Source of the DNA: Pseudoduganella ginsengisoli
GTDB lineage: Bacteria > Pseudomonadota > Gammaproteobacteria > Burkholderiales > Burkholderiaceae_D
Length of the DNA: 64,000 nucleotides
Assembly (NCBI RefSeq): GCF_009720865.1
Contig: NZ_WNLA01000002.1
Coordinates: 355,938 to 419,937 of the forward strand
Direction: 5' to 3'
A program made the position numbers and the translations under genes. Positions 53,325-62,100 of this stretch are shown here, one piece after another (the stretch's first letter is position 1; the number at the start of each line of letters is the position of its first letter). Below the pieces are notes generated by a model. That model made no database searches and had not been told where the DNA came from. It saw nothing but the letters and a program-made list of their open reading frames with translations.

Positions 53325-54041
53325 ATGGCTTCATTTGACGGCGTCAAGACTGGCTTGGCTGATTCCTTTACGAATATATGGCTGGGCGATACCAATCCAG
53401 TGCCAGTCGTCCTTGCGCCGATCACCGCATTCGATCCGGGCCTGTTCGAAAAAACCGGCATTTTCCTCCCGGAACAGATTTCACGCAGCGTACCCAAACG
53501 CCAGGCCGAATTTTTTTATGGCCGGCTGTGCGCCCGGGAAGCGCTGCGCGCGATCGGCGTCACGGACCATGTCCTTGCCACCGGGCGGTCGCGCGAGCCG
53601 CTTTGGCCGGCGGGGGTCATCGGCAGCATTTCCCATAATGACGAATTTTCCGCGGCGGTGGCGCTGCGAAAGACGCCCTACTCCGGTATTGGCATCGACA
53701 TTGAAAGTTTTTTTGATGCGCCCAAGCGCGAGGCTGTATTCAACCTGGCGGTGACTGCCCAGGAATATGCACGGTTAACGCAGAAGCGGGAGATCGATCC
53801 CGAGCTATCCCTCGTCGTTGCCTTTTCCGCGAAAGAAAGCTTTTTCAAGGCCGCCTTTCATGCCGTGGGCGCCTATTTCGATTTTGATGCAGTGTCGGTG
53901 ACGGACATCTGCGCGCAGCGCAAAGTCATCACGCTGGAAGTGGCGGACGATTTATGCGCCCAATTCAAGCGGGGGACAACGGCACAAATCTGGTTTGATT
54001 TGATTGCCCCCCGCACTGTGATCACCGGATTCCGGTGGTGA
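53325..54041 (+). CDS. 4'-phosphopantetheinyl transferase (EntD/Sfp type)
   Basis: 238 residues. Mg-binding GIDIE (Asp125, Glu127) and the FSAKESFFKA motif (Lys170, Glu171) are both present, with GSISHNDEF before them, as in EntD/PcpS-type enzymes. The enzyme moves the phosphopantetheine arm from CoA to carrier-protein serines. The megasynthase at the right end has two such carrier domains (Ser323 and Ser1317), so this is its probable activator. The gene is convergent with the rest of the locus, with 4 bp between the stop codons' gene ends. Confidence 0.92.
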   Translation: MASFDGVKTGLADSFTNIWLGDTNPVPVVLAPITAFDPGLFEKTGIFLPEQISRSVPKRQAEFFYGRLCAREALRAIGVTDHVLATGRSREPLWPAGVIGSISHNDEFSAAVALRKTPYSGIGIDIESFFDAPKREAVFNLAVTAQEYARLTQKREIDPELSLVVAFSAKESFFKAAFHAVGAYFDFDAVSVTDICAQRKVITLEVADDLCAQFKRGTTAQIWFDLIAPRTVITGFRW

Positions 54042-54045
54042 CAAC

Positions 54046-55287
54046 TCACAGCGCTGCCAGATCCTTGCCGGCCGCCGCACGGGCCGGGCTGCGCGCCAGC
54101 CAGCGCAGCAGCGGCACTGTCATGGACGTGGTGACCAGCGCCATCAGCACCAGCATCGTATAGACCGCCGGCGGCAGCACATGCAGCTGCAGGCCGATGG
54201 TCAGCACGATCAATTCCATCAAGCCGCGCGTGTTCATCAGGGCGCCGACCATGCACGCCTCATGGTGCTGCACGCCCGCCATGCGCGCCCCCAGGTAGCT
54301 GCCGCCCAGCTTGCCAGCAACCGCGCCAGCCAGGAACAGGCTGAACCAGGGCCAGAAACTGGCGGAAGGAATCGAACCCAGGTTGGCCTGGATCCCTGCG
54401 TAAGCAAAGAATACCGGCATCAGGATCAGTTCAACGAAACCATCCACCCGCTGCGACCACTCGCGCACGAACGCCGACTGGTCGCGCAGCGCCAGCGCCG
54501 CCACCAGGGCGCCGAAGGCGCTGTGGAAGCCGATCTCGGCAGTGATCCAGGACGACATCAGCACGTAGCAGAACACCAGCGGCAGCAGCCGCGCAACGCC
54601 GCCCGCGCCCTGCATGCGCCGGAACAGGCTGCGCCACAGCGGGCGGATCACCAGCAGCGACACTGCCGCGAACACGCACAGCAACAGCACATTGCGCAAG
54701 ATGTCTTGCCAGGCCAGCACACCCGCCGTCAGCGCGGCAATCATGGCCAGCATCAGCCAGCCCAGCGCATCGGTCAGCGTGGCCGCCGTCAGCGCGATGG
54801 CGGCCGTCCCGGTCCCGGTCATGCCCAGGTCCACCACAATGCGGGCCATGACAGGAACGGCAGAGATCGACAGGGTCACGCCGCAAAACACCACATAGGC
54901 CAGCTCGGGCACGTCGATGGCCAGCACCGGCAGCGACAGCACGGCGATGCCGCAGCCGATGGCAAACGGCACCACGATTCCCGCCAGCGCCACCGCCACG
55001 GGAATACGCATGCTGCCCCGCTCGCGCAACACCTTCAAGTCAAGATGCAAGCCCAGCTGGAACATCAGCAGCACCAGGCCCAGCTCGCCGAGCTTGGACA
55101 TGATGGGAACGGCCGAACTGGAAAACACGGCGCTGTAATACTCGCCGCCCACCGTGCCCAGGATCGACGGCCCCAGCAGCAGACCGGCGGCGATCTCGCC
55201 CACCACCCTGCTCTGGCCGATGCGCTTGGCCAACGCGCCGCACAGGCCGGCCGTCAGGATGATGATGCAAAGTTGAATAATCCACAT
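54046..55287 (-). CDS. CPA2-type cation:proton antiporter
   Basis: 413 residues with about 12-13 membrane helices and no C-terminal TrkA-N domain, so it is a short KefB/NapA-like exchanger. Typical parts are GQSRVVGEIAAGLLLGPSIL, the middle helices with ALTDALGWLML, and the terminal GLMELIVLTIGLQL. It would exchange Na+ or K+ for H+. It is the last minus-strand gene behind the biosynthetic genes, 43 bp after the GTPase gene. A role in secretion or self-protection is possible but unproven. Similar exchangers occur near antibiotic biosynthesis genes. Confidence 0.88.
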   Translation of the reverse strand: MWIIQLCIIILTAGLCGALAKRIGQSRVVGEIAAGLLLGPSILGTVGGEYYSAVFSSSAVPIMSKLGELGLVLLMFQLGLHLDLKVLRERGSMRIPVAVALAGIVVPFAIGCGIAVLSLPVLAIDVPELAYVVFCGVTLSISAVPVMARIVVDLGMTGTGTAAIALTAATLTDALGWLMLAMIAALTAGVLAWQDILRNVLLLCVFAAVSLLVIRPLWRSLFRRMQGAGGVARLLPLVFCYVLMSSWITAEIGFHSAFGALVAALALRDQSAFVREWSQRVDGFVELILMPVFFAYAGIQANLGSIPSASFWPWFSLFLAGAVAGKLGGSYLGARMAGVQHHEACMVGALMNTRGLMELIVLTIGLQLHVLPPAVYTMLVLMALVTTSMTVPLLRWLARSPARAAAGKDLAAL

Positions 55288-55330
55288 GCTGTTTGTCTTT
55301 CCTGCGTAATGGGAAATAAGGAAACCATGG

Positions 55331-56380
55331 TTACCACTGGTCCTTCCTGCCGCTATAGACTTTCTTGAAATAATCGCGGTAGTAATGCTTGACCGCGTGC
55401 GCCCCTTCGGCGCGGCGCTTTTGCGACGCTTCTTCTTTCAACAGCTTGAGGTAATTATCAAAGTGGGCTTGCGTGATGGTCTCGCTGGCAATGGCGGCCT
55501 GGATCGCACAGCCCGGCTCCTCGGCATGGGTGCAATTGTTGTAGCGGCATTGCTGGCTCAATTCCACGATGGAGTGGAACACCCGCTCCAAGCCCTGCTC
55601 GGCATCGTACAGCTGCAGCTCGCGCATGCCGGGCGTGTCGATGATGGCCACGCCGTTGTCGCAGAAGAACAGCTCGCGGTGCGTCGTCGTGTGCCGGCCG
55701 TGGGCATCGTCTTCGCGGATGGCTTGCGTGGCCAGATCGGTGTGGAACATGGCGTTGATCAACGTCGACTTGCCCACGCCGGACGACCCCATCAGCGCGA
55801 TGGTGCTGCCCTCGCTCATATAGGCCGACAGCGCGTCCAGCGAGCCGGGCGTATTGACGCTGAGCGCATGCACATTGTCTGCGCCCAGGCTGTCGAGCTG
55901 GCCCAGATAGTGTTCGAGGTCGTCGCAGATATCGGTCTTGGTGAGAATCACCACCGGCGTGATGTCGAACTCGTGGGCCAGCGCCAGGTAGCGCTCCAGC
56001 CGCTTCACATTGAATTCCTCGTTGGCGCTGGTGACGATCCACAGGTAGTCCAGGTTGGCCGCGATTACCTGCGGCAATCCGTTCGAGATGCGCCGTACGC
56101 GGTTCTTCGGCTCGAAGATGCGCACCAGGCGGTGGTGCTCGTGGGCCGCCTCCGCCATCACCCAGTCGCCCACGGCCAGATGCTGGCTCAGCGGCTGGAA
56201 TTCCGCGCCGCAAATGATCGAGCTTTCGCCATTGGCGCCCATGGCCTCGACCCGGTTACGGTGGATCGCCGTGATGCGGAAGATCTGCTCCAGCGTTCCT
56301 TCGGTGCAGATTTCGTCGAACGACAGCTGTTGGAAGAACACGTTGGACCAGCCGAATTTTTGCAATGATGAATACGTCAT
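55331..56380 (-). CDS. rsgA: RsgA-type ribosome small-subunit-dependent GTPase (probable second copy)
   Basis: 349 residues with the circularly permuted GTPase order of RsgA: OB-fold N-domain (about 30-95), G4 ILTKTD, then G1 GSSGVGKST, then G3 DTPGM, then the zinc site CRYNNCTHAEEPGC (C-x4-C-x-H-x5-C). RsgA checks late assembly of the 30S subunit. This gene sits inside a natural-product locus between exporter and antiporter genes, and its N-terminal extension (LQKFGWSNVFFQQL) is typical of paralogues, so it is probably not the housekeeping copy. A possible self-protection role is raised in the findings. Confidence 0.9.
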   Translation of the reverse strand: MTYSSLQKFGWSNVFFQQLSFDEICTEGTLEQIFRITAIHRNRVEAMGANGESSIICGAEFQPLSQHLAVGDWVMAEAAHEHHRLVRIFEPKNRVRRISNGLPQVIAANLDYLWIVTSANEEFNVKRLERYLALAHEFDITPVVILTKTDICDDLEHYLGQLDSLGADNVHALSVNTPGSLDALSAYMSEGSTIALMGSSGVGKSTLINAMFHTDLATQAIREDDAHGRHTTTHRELFFCDNGVAIIDTPGMRELQLYDAEQGLERVFHSIVELSQQCRYNNCTHAEEPGCAIQAAIASETITQAHFDNYLKLLKEEASQKRRAEGAHAVKHYYRDYFKKVYSGRKDQW

Positions 56381-56468
56381 ATAAACTCCACGATTAAATG
56401 TTCCGGGGCCGCGCCGCCGCTTCCATCGGCGGGCGCCGCCCCCTGTTTCAATGGGGTGCGCGGCCCGC

Positions 56469-58307
56469 TCAGGCGGCCGGCTGCAGCGCCAGGGCGGCCA
56501 GCTTGACCTTCAGGTTTTCGTCGAGGTCGGCGATGCTGACCCCGAGCTTCTCGCATTCCACCTGCAACTGCTGGTAGAACGCGCCCTTCAGCGCCAGCAG
56601 GTCGAAGAACGTACCCTGCTCGGCCACGCGGCCTTCGCGCAAATACACGATCCAGTCCGCGTTGACGATATTGGTGATGCGGTGCGTGATGACCAGCACG
56701 GTCTTGCCTGCGGTCAGTTCATCGACGCGGTCCAGGATTTCCTTCTCCGTGCCCACGTCCAGAGCCGACGTGGCTTCGTCCATCAAGAACACGCTGCCAT
56801 TTTTCAGCAGAGCGCGCGCCAGCGCCACGCGCTGTTTCTGGCCGCCGGAAATCTTGTCGCCGCTGCTGCCCACCTGTTCGTCCAGCGTACGTTCCGGATT
56901 GTCGAGCCATTCTTCCAGGCCGCTCGAGCGCGCGGCCTGTTCAATCGCGGCGCGGCTGGCATTCCAGTTACCGTAAGCGATGTTGTCGGCAATGGAACCC
57001 TGGAACAGGTCAGCGTTTTGCGCCACCACGGAGAATTGCGCGCGCAGCGAATCAGCCGTCAGCTCGCGCACATCGGTGCCGTTGACGAGGATGTCACCGC
57101 CGCTCTGCACGTAGTAGCGCAGCAGCAGGTTTACCAAGGTCGACTTGCCGGCGCCGCTCTCGCCCACCACCGCCACGGTCTGGCCGGAACGGATCTGGAA
57201 GCTGACGCCGTCGAGCGTCTTCTTGTCCTTGCTGGATTCATAGGCAAACGACACGTTGCGGAACTCGATGCTGGGTGCTGCGCTGGTCTGGAACACGCGG
57301 GCGTTCGGACGCTGGCCCAGGCCCGACTGGGCATTCGTGAAGTCGATGATTTTTTCGCACTCGATGGAATCAACGTAGACTTGCTCCAGGCTCTTGCCCA
57401 GCGCGCGCAGCGGGCCGTTCATGATGGTCGCGAACAGGGCCGCCAGCATGGCGTCCTGCGGCGCCAGCGTGCCCGACTGCCAGCCCGCCATCGCAAACGC
57501 GCTGATGCCGGCCACGGCCACGATGGCAATCAGGTTGTTGCGGAAGCCGCACAGCACTTCCGTGCGGTGCAAGACCTGGAAGGCATTTTTCTGCACGTTC
57601 AGCACTTCACGGGCCTTGCCGACTTCGTACTCGACATTGCCGAACTGATGGGCCACACGATAGCGGCCGATCGCCGCCAGCAGGCCGCCATAGGCGCCGT
57701 AGGCGGCGGCCAGGCGGCTCTTGCTGGCGTCGCCCATGCGCGCCGCATTGTACGAAGCCGACGCCACGTACAGGCCCAGCGCAGCCACACCGATCAAGCC
57801 GGTCAATGGATGGAGGTAGAACAGGCCGGCGAAGATCGCAGCCAGGTCCAGCACGGCCGGCACCAGTTCGCCGTGCAACGTCGGCACGACTTTCTCCACG
57901 TTGGCGTAGACCGCCGTCAACAGTTGCGGGAACTTGCCGGTCGGCGACGAAATATGCTCGTCCAGCTTCATGCTGTACGTATTGCGCAGCAGATTTTCCA
58001 GCAGCGACGTCTGGGTATCGGAGCGGACCGACGCCAGCAGATAGCCGCGCGCGATCGGCAACAGATTGACTGCAATGAAGATGGCGGCAATGGCGCCGGC
58101 CGCCTCCAGGCTCAGTTGCAGCGGCGCCGTGCCTCCGGCCCCGCCCGACGCCAGCAGGTGGCGCACCAGCAAAATCGGGCCGCCGACCTTGATGAGCGCA
58201 GTCAGCACATCCAGGCCGAGGGCGAGCAGCAGCTTGGTGATGTTGGCGCGTCCGCTCCACAGGCAGGCGCGCACGAACTGGAACAACTTGATTAAACGAT
58301 TAAGCAT
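56469..58307 (-). CDS. ABC exporter, fused membrane and ATPase domains
   Basis: 612 residues. The N-terminal half has about six membrane helices. The C-terminal half has Walker A GESGAGKST, signature ISGGQKQR, Walker B FLMDEAT, and VITHR. It resembles homodimeric lipid- and peptide-exporting transporters. It lies 41 bp after the thioesterase gene in the direction of transcription, so the likely cargo is the product of the adjacent megasynthase. Specificity is not readable from sequence. Confidence 0.92.
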   Translation of the reverse strand: MLNRLIKLFQFVRACLWSGRANITKLLLALGLDVLTALIKVGGPILLVRHLLASGGAGGTAPLQLSLEAAGAIAAIFIAVNLLPIARGYLLASVRSDTQTSLLENLLRNTYSMKLDEHISSPTGKFPQLLTAVYANVEKVVPTLHGELVPAVLDLAAIFAGLFYLHPLTGLIGVAALGLYVASASYNAARMGDASKSRLAAAYGAYGGLLAAIGRYRVAHQFGNVEYEVGKAREVLNVQKNAFQVLHRTEVLCGFRNNLIAIVAVAGISAFAMAGWQSGTLAPQDAMLAALFATIMNGPLRALGKSLEQVYVDSIECEKIIDFTNAQSGLGQRPNARVFQTSAAPSIEFRNVSFAYESSKDKKTLDGVSFQIRSGQTVAVVGESGAGKSTLVNLLLRYYVQSGGDILVNGTDVRELTADSLRAQFSVVAQNADLFQGSIADNIAYGNWNASRAAIEQAARSSGLEEWLDNPERTLDEQVGSSGDKISGGQKQRVALARALLKNGSVFLMDEATSALDVGTEKEILDRVDELTAGKTVLVITHRITNIVNADWIVYLREGRVAEQGTFFDLLALKGAFYQQLQVECEKLGVSIADLDENLKVKLAALALQPAA

Positions 58308-58347
58308 GGTTTTTTCCTGAAATTAAAAAAGTAAGCATTCCTGCTGC

Positions 58348-59115
58348 CTAGGCCGCCAGCGCCCACAACTGGTCGGCCAGCAGTTTATTGAGCACGCCGA
58401 TGACCTGGCGTTCGCTCGATTCAACAAAAAAATGGTCGCCCGCAAACTCATGGATCCGAACCCTGGCTTGCGTCTCGCTTTGCCAGCCATGCAAGTCCGC
58501 AGCCGGCACCGACGTGTCGTCCCGCCCATGCAGCGCCACCACCGGGAAGCGCACCGGCGCGCCCGCGCGGCTGATGTGCCGCTCCGCGATGCCGATGTCG
58601 GCCCGGAAGCGCGGCAACAGGAATTCCAGCAATTCCGGGCTATTCATCACCTCGTCGCTGATGCCGCCATACTTCTCGCGCATCCTGGCAAGAAAGGCGG
58701 CATCCGGCAGCACGTGCAGCAACTCTTCGGCCGGTGCACGGCGCGGCGCGCCATGGCCGGACGCGACCAGCAGCCGCGGCGCCAGCCCTTCACGCACTTC
58801 CAGCGCCCTGGCCAGCTCGAACGCAAACAGGGCGCCCAGGCTGTGGCCGAACATGGCATAAGGCTTGTCCGCGAACACGGCCCGGTACTGCAGCAATTCA
58901 TTCACCATGGCGTCCAGGCTGGGCGCGAAGGCTTCGCCGTGACGGGTTTCCCGGCCCGGCATCTGCACCGGCACCAGCTGCACCTGCGCCGACAGCGCGG
59001 CCGGCCAGTTCCGGTAAAACGATGCCGCGCCGCCCGCATGGTGGAAGCAAAACAAATTGATCCTGGCGGCGGGATTGCGCCGCTGGGGCACAAACCATTT
59101 TTCACTGTGCGTCAT
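58348..59115 (-). CDS. Type II thioesterase (GrsT-like)
   Basis: 255 residues of the alpha/beta hydrolase fold. The nucleophile is the serine in FGHSLGALFAFELA and the histidine lies in GDHFFV. The N-terminal LFCFHHAGGAASFY is typical of NRPS/PKS editing thioesterases, which clear misloaded groups from carrier domains. Its start overlaps the stop of the megasynthase gene by ATGA, so the two are co-translated. Confidence 0.94.
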   Translation of the reverse strand: MTHSEKWFVPQRRNPAARINLFCFHHAGGAASFYRNWPAALSAQVQLVPVQMPGRETRHGEAFAPSLDAMVNELLQYRAVFADKPYAMFGHSLGALFAFELARALEVREGLAPRLLVASGHGAPRRAPAEELLHVLPDAAFLARMREKYGGISDEVMNSPELLEFLLPRFRADIGIAERHISRAGAPVRFPVVALHGRDDTSVPAADLHGWQSETQARVRIHEFAGDHFFVESSERQVIGVLNKLLADQLWALAA

Positions 59116-62100
59116 GGCGCCTCCCCATCCAGTGCGCAGGCATCCGCATCGGCGGCAACCTTTCCACTGCGCTCCAGCAACATTGCCTTGACCAGGCCGA
59201 CGTCGTCGAGCATGTCGTTGTGGTGGCAGCTGGCCAGAGGAATCACTTGCAGTTGCGTAGCCGGCGTGCGCAACAGCGTGTCGACATTGCTTGCCGCAAC
59301 GGCGGTGGCATGGCCAAACAGCTGCCTCAGGCTGCCTTCCGGCAATTCCGGATCCACCGCCATCGCCTTCAGCAGCACGACATGGGCATGCTCCAGCACA
59401 CGCGACAAACCAGTCGCCTCAAACTTCACCGCCAGTGCGATGTTCGGCAGGCTGCGCTGGATATGGGCGGCCGGATACTGCTGGCTTTCCAGGAACATCG
59501 TGTAATCCTCTTCCAGTTGCGCGACATAGCCCGGTTCGCTCTTCAACCGCGTCAGGTAGGAATCGTCAATGATGGTGTCGAGCAAGGTCAGTTCGATTTG
59601 CCTGCAACCGCGCCGCTCCAGCTGCGCCGCCACTTCCAGGGCAATGGTGCCGCCCAGGGACCAGCCCAGCAGGCGAATCGTTGCGTCTGGTTTTGTTGCA
59701 AATAATTCATCAATCCGGGCGAGATAATACGCTGATAACTCGTGCAAGTCCGTAATTTTTTCTTCGTGGTGCAAATTAAATGCATCCACGCCGTAGCAAT
59801 GGAATGTGCCGCGCAAGCTCTTGGCCAAATCCGTATAGACTTCGCAGCCGCCTATGCCCGGGTGGAACATGAACAGGCGCTCTTTGCCCACCGCGTTGTT
59901 CAAGTCGACAATCGCATGGTATTGGCCGCGGTGCGCGTCGATGTAGGCGGCCAGCGTACGGACCGACGGATGCTGGTACAGCACCGCCAGCGGCAGTTCC
60001 ATCTTGAATACGCTGTTGAGCGCGGCGGTCAGGTGCAGCGCCGACAGGCTGTTGCCGCCGGCTTCAAAGAAGCTGTCGGACGCGTCCATGGCGGTATTGC
60101 CCAGCACGTCGCGGAACGCCCGGGCGACGCGGCTTTCCGTCGCGCTGGCATACGCCGTATCGCCAGTCTCCGGCACAGTTTCCTCGCGCACCGCCAGTGG
60201 CGCAGCCAGCTGCGGCAATGGCAGCCAGCACACCATCTGCTCGAACTGATACGGCGGCAAGACCGCCTGGCGGGCGCCAGCAGGCGTGCGCCAGATGCGC
60301 GCCGGATCCACCCCGTAACCGAGGCTCCACAAGGCGCCTACAGCTTGATGGAAGCACTGCACGTCATCAGCGGCCGCCCCGTCCCTGGCGGCTGGCAGCG
60401 TCTGCACGGTGGCAAGCGTACGCCCTTCCGATTGCAGCTGCGCCAGCGTGCCCAGCACGCGGCCCGGCCCCAGTTCCATCAGGACCGGATTCGGGCACAG
60501 CGCCAGCACCGTCTGCATGCCCTGGCTGAACTGCACCGGCTGCAACAGATGCTGCGCCCAGTAGTCTGGCGACATTGCCTGCTCGGCGGTCATCAGCTCG
60601 CCGCTGACGTTCGACACCAGGCGCTGCCGCGGTGCGCGCAGCGGAATGGAACGCAGCAGTTCCGCCAGTTTCCCGGCCGCGCCAGCCATCATGGGGCTGT
60701 GGAATGCGTGCGACGTATGCAGTTCCACGCACGGCATGTCCGCCTGCGCCAGGCTGGCCTGCAAGCGCCGTACCGCTGCCGTGGGGCCGGAAACCACCAG
60801 GTGGCGCGGTCCGTTATACAACGCGATGCACACGTCCTCAGGGAGCAGCGGCAGCAGCTGTGCGGGCTCGGCCTGCACCGACAGCATGGTTCCTGCCGGC
60901 ATTTGCTGCATGTACTCGCCGCGCTTGGCCACCACGAACAGCGCATCTTCCAGCGTGAACACGCCGGCCAGCGTGGCTGCCACGTATTCGCCAATGCTAT
61001 GGCCAATCAGCACATCCGGTTCGACGCCAAACGACGCCAGCAGTTTGGCCAGCGCATAGCCGGTCACGAACAGGGCCGGCTGGCTCCAGCGCGTCGGCGC
61101 CAGCGTGTCCGCCGCCTCGACGGCGGGGAACAGCAGGGCCGGGAAGTCGCACTTGCCCACCGCCGACACGATGCTTGCGCAATAGTCGACCGTGTCGCGG
61201 AACAGCGGCTCGCTGTGGTACAGCCCGCGCGCCATGCCGGCGTACTGGCTGCCCTGGCCGGAGAACATGAACACCAGCTGGGCCGCCTCGCGGCTGGCGC
61301 GCAGTACCGGGCCGGCGCCGCGCAGCGCGGCGATCAGCGCAGCGCTGTCGCGTGCCGCCAGCACCTTGCGGTGGGCAAAATGCTCGCGCTTGTGCTGCAG
61401 CGTGTAGGCGACATCGGCCAGCGCCAGCTGCGGCTCGCGTTCCAGCTGGTCCGCCAGCGCCTCGCAGTAGCGCCGCACGGAACCGGCGCTCTTGGCCGTG
61501 ACGGGGAAGCTCAGGTAGCCGTCTTGCGCCGGCACGGCTGCCGCCTGCGCCGGCACATACTCTTCCAGGATCACGTGCGCATTGGTGCCGCCAAAGCCGA
61601 ACGAGCTGACGCCCGCACGGCGCGGTGCGCCCGCCGGGCTGTCCCACGGCTGGCTGGCGACCGGGATCTCGAACGAAGTCCGGCCCAGGTTGATGGCCGG
61701 ATTCGCGCTGGCGAAATTGATCTGGCCAGGGATCAGCTTATTCTGCAGCATCGCGCACACCTTGATGAAACCCGCCACCCCGGCAGCGCTGCCCGCGTGG
61801 CCGATATTGGCCTTGACTGCGCCCAGCTTGCAGCGGTAGCCGTCCGGCCCCGCATTGGCGCTGAAGGCGTCGTGCAGCGCCGCGATCTCGATCGGATCGC
61901 CCAGCGCCGTGCCGGTGCCGTGGCATTCGACATAGCTGATGCTGGCGGCGCTGACGCCGGCGCGCCGCTGCGCATCGACGATGCACTGGGTCTGGCCCAC
62001 GATGCTTGGCGCCATATAGCCGGCCTTGCGGTCGCCGTCATTGTTGACGGCATAGCCTTTGATCACCGCGATCACGTGGTTGCCGTCGCGCAGTGCATCG

